From Stercorarius parasiticus (taxonomy: Eukaryota; Chordata; Aves; Charadriiformes; Stercorariidae): DNA of 64,000 nucleotides. The notes beneath the pieces were generated by a model, which worked only from the letters and a program-made list of their open reading frames with translations, searched no databases and was not told the origin of the DNA. Each line of letters starts with the position of its first letter. Positions within the stretch are counted from its first letter, which is position 1. The DNA is taken from positions 195,944-259,943 of the forward strand of contig VWZL01000908.1 of the NCBI GenBank assembly GCA_013396915.1. Direction: 5' to 3'. Shown here piece by piece: positions 52,001 through 62,892 of this stretch. The position numbers and the translations under genes are program-made.

Positions 52001-54932
52001 AACCATTTCCACCACACACAGTGGACATCATCAGGGTGCTAAACTTGAGACTAAGTGAATTTGAGGACATGCAGCTGTAATTAATCCGGTAATGACAGCA
52101 CTTACATGCAGTCCTGGTATCTCACTGGTTAGGTTGGACACCCAGTTGAGTCTCTCTATGGCTTTAGAAAATAAACAATATTTACCTTCCCCCATCATGT
52201 CAGTGTGATAAAAATATCAGTGTTTAATAAGTATTTTTATTCTATAGGAAGGCAGGAAAAAAATAACCATGACAAGTAATGTCTAAAATCAACTTTCATA
52301 GTTCTACAAGCTAGTTAACAAATGTGGCTATGATACAATCTCTTGACATTAATACAATGTCTCTTCTCACTTTAAAGAGATCCAGCATACTTTTCACACT
52401 CGATGTATACTGGAATAATCTATTCTACCACTGAATGAAAACATAGTTACTATGTAACAACATCATATAATAGAAAGTTAATAAATATCTCACCATCCAA
52501 GCAAAGCTGAGGGGAAAAAACAGGCACTATGACATTTATAATGCATGGTCTGAGCTTGAGGTTCAAATCCTATGTGAAATGCAGAATCAATTATACCTGA
52601 TGAAGGCACAATAGGGCAATGATAGAAAAGAGTTTGTCATTACTCACATCTTGCAAGTCTAATACGTCTTATCCATAGCAGTACAGTACAGTTCATGCAA
52701 TCAAGAAAGGGATCTTGCTGGGCAAGAAGCAGCTCCAAACTGGTTATTTCTTTGTAGAACCTTCCACTGTGTAAAAGCTGGTTCTCTCACATAATTTTCA
52801 GCCAATAGTACCAAGGGCCTTACTGAAGTACTAAGTTCCTTCAGAGACTATGGGCTGTGTTCCACTTCACAAATATAGAAAACTAGAACGAAGTCATATC
52901 TGGACCATGACCATCAGCTTTACCTAAACTCCCTCTCTGAAACAGACAAAAAAGCCAGTCATGTATTTGAAACTGGGTACCTAAATTAGCAGGGCAGTGA
53001 GCCCAACAGGATTTTAGCACATAGCTCATAGAGGTACACAGGTTCCTGACTTCAGTTCCACAAACTTAAGAGACCTGTGGCTGTGTGCTCTTCATCATGT
53101 TCTTCACCTCTTCAATTTAAAGCCTACCTGCATGTATTTAGGAGCAATTTTATTAGCTTAACATGGAAATGTCACTGCAATAGAGATGGCTAGACTGAAT
53201 AACGTAAGAATGACAGTAAAGAACAGTGACAAGAGAAAAGTGTACTTTCTGAAGTATGAGGCTTATATGGCAGACGTATCTTAATTTGCAAAGTCAGGGA
53301 TTCAAAAATCTAATCAGATTACCTATTGACATTAATTTTAAGCCAATTTACCTCTAAACTATTTATCCTAACAGTATGTAGTATAATGTCAATATCTATG
53401 CCAAGGCTGCATGCAGTTTATGAACTTAGGAACCCCGAGAACAACTAAATGAAATAATTCTGCCTGATAAATCAATTCACTACATGGCTGCTGAACCCAT
53501 GAATGAAATGAAGTGGAAAAAACCTGAAGGTCTCAGAACTATAAGTCACCCCTGTACACACTTTTATCAATTTTCTCTGTCACATCAACTGTCCTATCGT
53601 TTCGGTTTTAGCTTATTCTGTTGGCTTTGAGCAGCCAATAGAATAGCTCATTCAAGATGATCAAAGAAGGAACAAAACACATCTGTATTTATTTGCCTGA
53701 TCTAGATTGAAGCAGTTTAATTTCTGTTGGGTTTTTCCCATCAACTCAGTATATTTATAAACCAATACTAATCCTGCACAGAAATGGTCTCTGACAGTTT
53801 ACCCTGCTTTATTTTAGGAAGGATCAGATACAGAAGGCCACTGTCCCAGTAGAGCACTCAGATTTCATTAGTGAAAAGGACAGGCACATACAAATAACTG
53901 TCCTCACATAAACACAGAAAAATGTTCAAAATTGTGGTTTATGTTGGGAGCAGTAACTTTCCCAATCCAGAGACTGGATTACAAAAATGCCAGAGACCTT
54001 CTGGGTCCATGTGGAGAGTGTTTACTGTTTACATTTCATTTCGTCTGCACCAGAGGCACAAGACAGATGTAGGGAAAAACAGCAGCTTTGCCATGCTCAC
54101 ATGTCCTTGCAATCAGCCTTATCATTGATTTAGTTATAATTTCCTTGTAAACGTCTTCAGAAATCATTTATCCATTTTGGCAAGTATGCCTTCAAGTGTA
54201 ACATATACAACATTCCAATATAAGAACATTTTAATTCTAAAACCCTGGCAAGAATTTTCTACTTAAACTGCTATTCATATAGATCAGAAACACACAGACA
54301 AGCTGCTGCCGAACTGAGCCAACTTGCACAAGCTTACATGACAGCACGAACCATAAAAATATTGTTTAGATAAGTTCAATGACAGATTAGAAGAGCATGA
54401 TGACAGATGTTTTATACTTTCTTTAGGTGATACACGCTTTCTTTGTAAACTACTGCAATCTGAGTGCCACACTGATCTTCATGTTAGAATTAAGTGAATA
54501 TTTGGGGAATGAGGCTGGTCAATAAAGATCTTTTTGATAGCAATTCTGAAAAACTCCAAGGGCATCCAAACACAATATTTTTCCTCAGTACTGTTGAAAT
54601 CAGTAACAGGTGCCCAACCAAACTAAATCATTTTAATATAAGAGAAGATTCTGGGTTCATGAACCTTGTATTGAAAGGTAGGGTCACACCGAACTAGCTA
54701 TATTAGTTTCATCTAAGACAGAAACATGAGGAAGAGGAAAACATAAGAAAAGTGCTTCAGAAAAACAATGAACAAGAAAAATAAATATTAGTTTTCCTTT
54801 GTATGAGAAAAAAATTAATAGTTACAAAATAAATTTCTTGCTAGGATAGCAATGATATCCTGCAAAACCTGGTTTTCTTCTTGTAAACAAATAATATTGA
54901 AGCTGAAACAGAACCACTGACAACTGCATGCA

Positions 54933-54980
54933 AATAGTCTCCCAGGGCAGCCAGTATATTGGCTACCCTGGGAGACTATT
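54933..54980. repeat. Near-perfect palindrome 1 (21-bp stem, 6-nt loop)
   Basis: The left arm at 54933-54953 and the right arm at 54960-54980 are reverse complements except for one position, with loop gtatat. The single mismatch (C/A on the plus strand) becomes a G-U wobble in a minus-strand transcript, so minus-strand RNA would pair along the whole stem. The stem is more GC-rich (agtctcccagggcagcca) than its surroundings. It lies 56 bp from a second, perfect palindrome. Confidence 0.92.
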
Positions 54981-55036
54981 GTTATATTATAGATACTGTA
55001 TTGTTATATTATATATTATATTGTTATATATATTTG
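54981..55036. repeat. TA-rich spacer with a repeated ttgttatattat motif
   Basis: The 56 bp between the two palindromes contain three degenerate copies of a tattgttatattat-like motif (at about 54979, 55000 and 55020). They are almost wholly A/T and easily melted. Confidence 0.75.
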
Positions 55037-55088
55037 TTAAATTGTTATCAACAGATTCATCCAAATGAATCTGTTGATAACAATTTAA
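55037..55088. repeat. Perfect palindrome 2 (24-bp stem, 4-nt loop)
   Basis: The left arm at 55037-55060 is the exact reverse complement of the right arm at 55065-55088, with loop ccaa. Both outer ends are TTAA. The stem includes gttatcaacagattcat and its complement. A 24-bp perfect stem is not expected by chance in 64 kb. Confidence 0.95.
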
Positions 55089-55909
55089 TGGTGTCCATCA
55101 CACATTTGAATATACTTCTAAGTTAGTATATTATTATTTTATATTTTGAAAACAAAGTTACCATTAATTTCTGTGTGGTACTGTGTGTTTTTATCTGAGT
55201 TTTGCAATACACAGGCCTGTATTCTAAGACTGAATGAATAGGACACAACAGAGTTTTAGATTGCTTGTTTTCCCTTCAACAATAAAAAAGAAATAAATTC
55301 CTCTTATATGTTATTTGCTCTTATCAATGAAAGGTGACATTTTAAAAAACCTGACAGATTCATAAAACTGATAAGGCACTTATTCCCTGTGATATCTCTA
55401 TGATAAAATTTTCCACTGGCTATTACAAAACTAGAGAACACAAGAAAACTAAATAGAGCATAATGTAAGCATATATGCAGATCTTTTAGGAATTTATTTG
55501 CAGATAAAACTGTACTGACATCACTTTCAGGGATACTCAACCACTCTAAACTGAGTACTCAGTGCCTCGAAGTAACACAATTTTCTAGAAACAGCATATC
55601 CCGGTGAAGTCCTACACTCAGTTACAATAGAGGAACTCAAAGCATTTTAATGGAGTTATTCTAACTTCTTTAATGTGAGAGCAGAATGACGTCCCAATGC
55701 TTAAGAAGTGCAGTAATACTTTTCAAGGACATGCAGCCTTTTTTCTATGGAGATACTGTTGGATTCCAAGTAACGCACTAAGCTTACAAAAAAGGCCAAC
55801 AATTGCAATATTATCTAAATATTACACCATCTTTTGAAGCACTACACTCCAATGTGTTACCTACCTTCAGTAAATGTTCTCTCATCCTCAAACTGTATCT
55901 ATCAAAGAA
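55089..55909. other. Unique AT-rich non-coding DNA
   Basis: No gene or repeat recognised. The 78-codon minus-strand frame at 55304-55540 has no known motif. Confidence 0.5.
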
Positions 55910-55960
55910 TTGTTGAGTATGGAAGGGACTCTGGAGACATCCAGTCAAATACCCCCATGT
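55910..55960 (-). mobile_element. Old CR1 LINE 3'-end scrap
   Basis: On the plus strand gttgagtatggaagggactc, then ggagacatccagtcaaatac, resembles the 3' end of an older CR1 group (compare gggagggacctctggagatc in the 8.3 kb copy). It ends where a TA/CA microsatellite begins at about 55968, next to the younger CR1. Confidence 0.65.
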
Positions 55961-55967
55961 TTGACTG

Positions 55968-55994
55968 TGCGTGTATATATATATATACACATAT
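55968..55994. repeat. TA/CA microsatellite flanking CR1, left copy
   Basis: tgcgtgtatatatatatata followed by cacatat. It is nearly identical to 56456-56482 on the other side of the CR1 and may be a target-site duplication or a split microsatellite. Confidence 0.85.
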
Positions 55995-56455
55995 CATAGA
56001 ATCAGAATGCCTAGGGTTGGAAGGACCTTAAAGATCATATAGCTCCAATCCCCATGCCATGGCCCCATCAAACCTGGCCTTGAACACTTCCAGGGATGAG
56101 GCAGCCACAGCTTCTCTGGGCAACCTTTTCCAGTGTCTCACCACCTTCCTTGTAAAGAATTTCTTCCTAATGTCTAATCTGAATCTACCCTCTTTCAGTT
56201 TAAAACGGTTACCCCTTGTCCCATTGCTACACTCCCTGATAAAGAGTCCCTCCCCATCTTTCCAGGTACTGGAAGGCCACCATAATTCTCTTCTCCAGGC
56301 TGAACAACCAGAGGTCTCTCAGCCTGTCTTCATAGGAGACATGCTCCAGCCCTCTGATCATTTTTGTTGCCCTCCTCTGGACTCACTCCAACAGGTTTGT
56401 GTCTTTCTTGTGTTGGGGGCCCCAGAGCTGCACACAGTAATCCATGTGGGGTGTA
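55995..56455 (-). mobile_element. CR1 LINE, 5'-truncated 3' end in a microsatellite
   Basis: On the plus strand it begins with catagaatcagaatgcctag, then ggttggaaggaccttaaag, and includes the ccatgccatggccccatc block. It continues through the C-terminal part of ORF2 to the segment ending ctgcacacagtaatccatgt. A short internal deletion is visible near 56262-56300, where the agtaggcccccttcag-type and ggagcc-type pieces seen in other copies are missing. Same subfamily style as the 16.4 kb copy. It is bounded on both sides by the same TA/CA microsatellite. Confidence 0.95.
56059..56455 (-). pseudogene. CR1 ORF2 C-terminal remnant
   Basis: Minus-strand translation contains ORF2 C-terminal blocks (an [24 protein letters not shown] shadow frame, then elements equivalent to LSLEKRR and [18 protein letters not shown]). 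They are spread over more than one frame because of the internal deletions. It encodes nothing functional. The 141-codon plus-strand frame across the same region (56059-56484) is an antisense shadow. Confidence 0.75.
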
Positions 56456-56482
56456 TGCGTATATATATATACACACACATAT
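56456..56482. repeat. TA/CA microsatellite flanking CR1, right copy
   Basis: tgcgtatatatatatacaca followed by cacatat, running on into further CA/TA-rich sequence to about 56515. Counterpart of 55968-55994. Confidence 0.85.
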
Positions 56483-56515
56483 AAAAACACACATACACAT
56501 GCACATATATAAAAA

Positions 56516-59500
56516 AAAGGTTTCCATGGTTCCTAGTTGGGTACCTCAAAGAAAATGTCACTTGTTACTCGGTTGTAGAGAAAAAGTTCCAAACTTCCTA
56601 TTCTCTTAAGATGACGTGGGGAAGGTGGGGACACAATCACAACACCTTTTTTTCAGGAAAGTGTCAGCAAATCTGTGCAATTGTCCGTAAACTGCTAAGC
56701 ATATACCACAAATCCTTCCTCAGCTTCTCATCCTCTTCTACAAAGCATTGCACTAGAAACCCATATCGCTCTACCCTAACTGCTTCATAACAGACTAATT
56801 CTTGTGCAGCCAAGAAAGTTATTTTAGTTTTTGTAACTCTACAGTGGAAATATGAATACCTACTCTGAAAAGGAGTTCTTCAGCTTAATTATTTGTGGAA
56901 TATTTGAAATGGCGAGGTGGCAAATCATTAACCTTAATTAATAATTCAATTATTTCTTTAATCGCAATTGTTTGCTAAGCATCCCTGTTTCTTAATAGGA
57001 GGTACTCTGTTGCCTTTTGTTTTGTTGTTTTTTTTTTTAAAGAAAGTATGGAAAAAGCTGTAGGATGGACAGGCATGGATACCTACAGATCTTTATTCTT
57101 ATGATCTCTTCTTTTTTTACCTCTTAGTTTATGCTTCTCTGTAATCTTGACAGATATTTTTTGTTATACATGCAGGTTTTCCCTGGGATTTTTAGAAAAC
57201 ACTACGCAAGAGAGGAAGTATAGGCATTAAAGCTACCTGAGACCCATGTCTTACCCATGTGTGTGTATATATATAATCTCTTTATCATAAGTAAAGTTAG
57301 ACCCATACTGTTTCAGCTCTACCTTATGAAAGCATTAAAATATTCCCCAGGCAATATGAATTTTAGTGCAAGTGTACTCACAAACGCATGCAGCTTCTTT
57401 TGCAGTCTTGGAGATGCCTGAACATCTCACACCCATAGTTTTGTCAGTATCCTGTATCACATCATCCATCATAGATACATAAAGCTACTAAGACAACTAA
57501 AGAAAAAGGCATCAGGAGCATTGCTTGAGGCTGTGCATTTACTATCTCAAGCTTTTTGCTTGTTCAGTGAACTGGTACACCTTTCATGGTTGACTTGTTT
57601 GGGAAACTACCTATGGATATTAAAAGAAAATGTAGGAAAAAAATATTTGTGCTTTGTAGGAGATGAATAGACAAAACACCTACTGTGTTGCCTACCAACA
57701 GAAAAGTAAACACAGCCATATTCGCAGTCAGCCTGCATGCACCCCAAGGTCACAGCCTATATATACAGCTTGCACAGTTGCTTCAACGAAGACCTGCGCT
57801 AGGACCCTAGAGAACAGTAATTATCTGCTCTCTAGCTGAGTGAAGGAGCCTGTCCCCACTCACTAGAGAAAATTAAAAACTGACAATTATGGGGAATTTT
57901 TGCTTTTGTTTGGAGGGGTGTTTCTTTGGTTTTAATTTTGGTTTTGGTTTTTTGGTATTTGGTTTGGTTTTTTTCAGATGCTATTCTCTCAGTAGCTGTT
58001 TTGTAGCTATTTCCAAAAGCTATCTAGAGGAAGCAAGCTGTCTTTATTTCCATTACTTTTCCTTCTCTTCTTTCACACTGATAATTGCTTTTTGATCTCT
58101 CAGCTATTCTCTAGTCTGTGGTATCATCATTCCATCTTTGTTCTCCTGCCCTAAACTCACTTATTTTACAGGCTCCAGCCACTTACTCCACCGCAACAGC
58201 TTTAAAGTTTATCGTTGTCTTCCTTTCCTTGCATTTCAATTTACACAATTCCATTCTCAATAACACATCATTATATATTAGCAAACTCCCCTGATGCTCA
58301 TACACATTTACATTACTTATCTTTGCAGAAAGTCTGTACATCATCTAAGGTGGTATTTCTCATTATTTTAAGAGTGGAATCTAATCTATGGCTATATTAT
58401 TCAATTTTCTATTTCTGCAATGCTTGTTTGACTATGTTATGGTACAGCCTCTAAATGACATATTATTCTTTCTGCTAGGTAAGGGGATCAATATTTTGCC
58501 TTAAATGTAATGATTCTGATGGAGTGCTGAGAGTTCTTCGTTAGGAGAAGCCAGAATGATGAGGCCTCATTAAAAAAATATGATACCTGAAAAAAAACTT
58601 CAGTAGTGTCAGTAACTTCATTATTACCTTCATTTGCTCTAGCTGAGTTAGATTTAGATCCCTCCAAAATTACAAGGTGCTAAACTGTGTATAAACTTAA
58701 ATTGCAACACAAGTCCTGATATGGAAAGGCTTGACACCTTCATAGATGACAGATCAAAGTTAAAACAAAAGTTTTTTCTTAAACACAGAGAATGGGAAGC
58801 ACATAAATTAGATGATTTCTTCATGATGAAAAGCATACATCTATGGCAGAGATACATCATTACCTGGGTACTTGGCAAGGGCACTAATCACTCTGTACAC
58901 ATCTGCTGTCAGTAAAGGATGTAACCCATTCTTCCTGCTTATTGCACTTCATCTATTCATCAAAAATCCACAAACTGTAACATCCACTCCTTTGCTAATT
59001 AGATTTAGACCCTGATGATGGGAGCTGGCATTGTCTTTTCCATAACTAGTTTCTATGCTAGTGAATGATAAAGTCCAAAGAATGATATTTCTGAAAATTC
59101 TGCCCCTCAGACCTAGATTCCATCTGGAAAAATTGCCATCTGAGCTACACAGATTACTGTTCTAGTCAATTCAAATGCTGATGATCTTAACTTTTATATC
59201 TAACTGGCAAAAAAAAAAATTAGGATATGCTACAGAAACCACACACATGAACTGATCAGAAACACTCTTTTAATGGTGGATATCTTAAGTGATTTCACAT
59301 TTATAGTTGTCACTGCTAACATCATTCTCTGAGGAGAAAATAGACACAATTTTCCCTGGCACACGGCCATAGGTTGGGTTCTTTTCCCCTCCTCTTTCTT
59401 TTCATTTTAGATGTACAACAGGTGCTTGCGTATTCTAACCTAATGATGCTCACTGTGATAAAATGCTAAGAGGCAACTCAGGGAGGAGAATGACAAAACG

Positions 59501-60274
59501 CATTTGCATAGTTTGCACTGCAGATTTTATTTAATTTAGGAAGAAAGGCCTGTGAGGCTTACAGCGTTGTCAAAAACTTTAAATATAAAGGTCCCTTTGG
59601 TATTTGTTAAAGTGCTAAGTAAAAGGTCCTTTGGATTCAGAGTTAAAGCCAGAATAATGAAGTCAGTCTTCACAGCCTTTTGAGTTGATCTTTGGAGGGA
59701 AAGTGTGGTATGAGTAAACTATACTACCTTGAAAAGAGTTTCAGTTACTTCATTAGAAGAAGCATCTCATTCAGCTCTGGACTTCCCAGATTGCACTCAA
59801 CTGCAACCAGACAAGACTTATGTTGCAAATTCTAAAATAAATATACACACGAAATGGTAACAACTTTTGCCATTTGGTGTAAAATCCTGAGGGTTTACAA
59901 GAAGCACTAGATTACCACCAATGACTTCTTCCAGATTTAAACATCTAATGTGTAAAAGTATTACACCCATATAACATGCACGCGAAATAGGTCATTCAGT
60001 ACTTTCTCCTACCTTGGTTGACCCAGGTATCTCGCATCAATATATATTCAAAGAGCTTTCATATTTGTTTGTGATTTAATCATCAAATTATCAAAATGCT
60101 TTCTAGAACAAACAGATTAACACGGATACTATCTGGATCAGACATGGGATTCCTGGACTCACTAAAAATAACTGTTTATCAAAGCAGAAATAGAATAAAA
60201 CAGCTCCAGAAGCAATCACTAAGAAAACCTTTGCCAAAAAAAACATTAAGGGTGTTTACCTCAGACGTGGAAGG
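56516..60274. other. Unique AT-rich non-coding DNA
   Basis: No gene or dispersed repeat recognised. It contains a short TG/TA run at about 57258-57275 and a G/T-rich tract at 57891-57975. Open frames at 58215-58454 (+) and 58654-58915 (both strands) have no recognisable motif. Confidence 0.55.
57891..57975 (+). repeat. G/T-rich low-complexity tract
   Basis: Dominated by TTTGG/TTTTGG units (ttttggttttggttttttgg, then tatttggtttgg) ending in a T run and cag. It resembles the tracts at 27.1 and 30.0 kb. The 68-codon open frame through it is compositional. Confidence 0.8.
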
Positions 60275-60735
60275 CTGTGTTATGGTGCCTGGGGTACTGC
60301 AAGATGCAGCCTGGCCTCTCTCTGCCAGCCCAGCTCCAGGAGCCACAGGAAGCCCTGGCCCCCCACAGAGCTCACAAAGAGTGGGGCAGGGTTCAGGTGA
60401 GAGCAGGTGAGAGCCCAGATTGCCAGACAAGCCTACGGTGATGAGGCAGGGCCAGTGAGAGCAGCCAGGACCAGCCACAGGCCAGGGCTGGCCAGTCCAG
60501 GCCGCGGCCCAGCTGTGAGGCAGTGGGAACGGGAGCTCCATTGGGACCCAGCACTAGACCCTTGGCCTAGAGCAGTTCCCATGGGATGGTGGTTGTCCCT
60601 GGCCCAGGCCTCCCCACAGCACTGCTGGGGAGCCTCACCCCATGGCCACCAGCAGGAAGGGGGCAGCTCTGGGCTATGCTGGCCTGGGCCCCACAGCCAG
60701 ACCCCCAGTGCTCTGGGCCCTGGCACTACTTCATC
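60275..60735. other. Isolated GC-rich block of unknown origin
   Basis: About 460 bp are strongly GC-rich and flanked on both sides by ordinary AT-rich DNA with sharp edges (after gaaggctgtgttatgg and before cacctatacaagcattg). Open frames occur on both strands (60096-60410 +, 60407-60838 +, 60179-60541 -, 60433-60726 -), as expected for GC-rich DNA with few stops. They are Pro/Gly/Ala/Ser-rich with no recognisable motif. CpG is present but not dense (for example gccgcggcc at about 60500). I do not recognise a repeat family. Options are an inserted GC-rich repeat or LTR piece, a retrocopy fragment, or a regulatory island. No target-site duplication or poly-A is obvious. Confidence 0.7.
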
Positions 60736-62404
60736 TGGACATCTTACACCTATACAAGCATTGCTCCTATTAGACTACTCGGAGATAGAGATTTCCTTTC
60801 TCCGCAGGCCCAACTCACTCCTTGCATACATACTTTGAAAAACCCTGAAGAAAAAGAAAATTGAAAATTTCAAAAAGTGCTTTGGGATATTAAGCTAAGT
60901 ACTTACTCAGGGCTGGGTAAGCACACAGATCAGGTGACAACACTGCCATCTACCCTGATCACAGGGAGAAACCAGACATCAGAGATAATGGAAAATTTAC
61001 CACTGAAGACAAGGATACCTCTAGCCATCAATAAAAGATCTTCAAACACACACATTATCTTTGCACCTGGTAATAACAGCATACATTAATTAATATACAG
61101 GTGGGAATGCATAAGGCAACCTTGGGAGTTAACCTGCAATCCTTGGGTCCAATTTACAAATAATGTTTTATTCTTTAAAGAATATTTAAAATCCTTCAGA
61201 CAGGAAAATTACTCCTACTGGGGAAATTCATCCCCTGAAACTGAATTTTACCCTCAGTTCACATAATGAATTAATAAAAAAGGGTACAGAAGCCCTATCA
61301 GTTCCATTTGATCAGAGAAAGCCCATCACTTATCTTTCAATGCATTCACACACAGAGTTGAGATATTCTCTCCTTTTCTTTTTTTGTTCCCACCCCTTCT
61401 TTTCTTCTTCTCCACCCCAAACTCCCTGAGATAAATTTATGCCTTGGTTTCAGAAACATGACAGCTTTAATTTGTCACACAATCTTTTATATATGAAATC
61501 ATTTTAGGAACAAGCTATTTACCCTAGCCAAATATTATGGCTGAAAAGAATGTTTTCCTCTTCAGTAGCTGTTCACTAACCATGTGAGTGCATGTCCTCT
61601 TATGCTGCAATTTTTGCATTCTAATCTAATAACTTATGAAAATAAATTACCAAATCTATGCAAAATTAAAAGGACAAGAATGAAAAGATTTTATTATTAT
61701 TTCTCCCAGCGTTAGATTCACTAGATTGCAGCATACTGATATAGCCCTGACAGCTCTTACTTTCAAAGGAATAACTGAAGAACCCTTCTAGGAATTTAAG
61801 CAACCTAAACTTGGAGGGTTCTCATGACCCTGAATTTTTACCTTCACACAGCCTGTTCACATTCTTCCTTTTCAGTCTGACACTATTAACATTGATATCA
61901 ACCAGACAGTCACGGATTTTCTCAGAATTATAAAATGATTGCAATTACTGTCTAAATATAATTCTCTTCTCTTGCATATACAAAATCATGAACAGTCATA
62001 CTGTGCACTATTAAGTAGCTTACCTGACCCTGTCACAATGGGAAAAGGATCACCAAGGAAAAAGACACTATATTCAATGAATTAAGTGGATTAAGTAAGG
62101 GATACACCCAGGGTTAGGTCAGGCTGGCAGCACAAGCCATCCACAGTGATGTCGTGCTATATCTTCCCAGCAGTTTCAGTTATTGTTCTCTCAGTTTTTG
62201 GTCCATAGCTCAGACCATAGCTCATTACCCTCGGGTCTTGTTTGCATTGCCTTGTTAGCAATGGCTTAACATGCTCAGACCATTTGCGTTGGTCTCAGCT
62301 CTTGGCCAAGGCATGGCTGCCATACATGCCACTTGGCATATTAGATTTACAGACAGGAAATTTATAGTAAAAAAGAATGCAGTTTTCAACCAGTGATTGC
62401 CCTT
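60736..62404. other. Unique AT-rich non-coding DNA
   Basis: No gene or dispersed repeat recognised. A polypyrimidine tract lies at about 61367-61418. Confidence 0.55.
61367..61418. repeat. Polypyrimidine tract
   Basis: About 50 bases almost purely C/T (ctctccttttctttttttg, then ttcccaccccttcttttc, ttcttctccacccc). Possible triplex-forming sequence, otherwise simple low complexity. Confidence 0.75.
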
Positions 62405-62892
62405 TGAAATTTTAATCATAGAATCATAGAATACTTTGGGTTGGCAGGGAAATTTAAAGGTCATCTAGTCCAATCCCCTGCAGTAAGCAGGGACATCATC
62501 AGGTTCCTCAGAGCCCCATCCAACTTGACCTTGAATGTTTCCAGGGATGGGGCATCTACCATCTCTCTGGGCATCCTGTTCCAGTGTTTCACCACCCTCC
62601 CTGTAAACAATCTCTTCCTTATATCTAGTCTAAATCTAACCTCTTTTAGTTTAAAACCATTACCCCTTGTCCTATCACAACAGGCCCTGCTAAAAAGTTT
62701 GTCCCCATCTTTCCAGTAGTCCCCCTTTAAGTACTGAAAGGCTACAATAAGGTGTCCCTGGAGCCTTCTCTTCTCCAGGCTGAACAACCCCAACTCTCTC
62801 CTGTCCTCATAGGAGAGGTGTTCCATCCCTCTGATCATTTTTGTGGTCCTCCTCTGGACCCGCTCCAACAGTTCGATGTCTTTCCTGTGCTG
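62405..62892 (-). mobile_element. CR1 LINE, 5'-truncated 3' end
   Basis: On the plus strand it begins tcatagaatcatagaatac, then tttgggttggcagggaaatt and ggtcatctagtccaatcccc, and includes the aagcagggacatcatcagg block. It runs through ORF2 C-terminal sequence to ccaacagttcgatgtctttc. The element stops abruptly at about 62890, where a short repeated palindromic sequence begins. The 3' end is closest to the 28.5 kb copy. Confidence 0.95.
62461..62892 (-). pseudogene. CR1 ORF2 C-terminal remnant
   Basis: The minus-strand frame (about 144 codons of CR1 within a 157-codon open frame reaching 62934) shows the blocks [53 protein letters not shown] and RVVKHWNRMPRE. A short in-frame codon loss in the usual EDRLRELGL block gives EDRRELGL. 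The open frame's own start lies outside the CR1, in the flanking repeat. It lacks all of the RT domain, so no enzyme is encoded. Confidence 0.85.

Larger units (their letters stand above)
42129..54932. other. Unique AT-rich non-coding DNA
   Basis: Almost 13 kb with no recognisable gene or dispersed repeat. Minor features are CA/TA dinucleotide runs at about 42620-42645, a TG run at about 43446-43457, T17 at 43647-43663, a (TG)n run at 46635-46650, a 9-bp stem hairpin at 49016-49037, and A/T homopolymers. A weak terminal-exon-like frame lies at 44919-44996 and is listed separately. Other open frames have no recognisable motif. Confidence 0.55.

Noticed and set aside
52505..52517. 13-nt microexon on the minus strand between a strong acceptor (ttttttcccctcag) and gtgaga donor
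   Set aside because: Too short to distinguish from chance AG/GT spacing, and no reading-frame evidence is possible.
54933..54980. Calling the first palindrome a microRNA gene
   Set aside because: The loop is very short and the arms nearly perfect, unlike typical animal pre-miRNAs. There is no expression evidence.
56059..56484. 141-codon plus-strand open frame as a gene
   Set aside because: It is the antisense strand of a CR1 ORF2 remnant and runs into a microsatellite. The same applies to similar plus-strand frames at 62441-62719 and 41428-41649.
60407..60838. 143-codon open frame in the GC-rich block as a coding gene
   Set aside because: Long frames occur on both strands in several phases, as expected where stop codons are rare. 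There is no motif, and composition is dominated by Pro, Gly, Ala, Ser and Trp.
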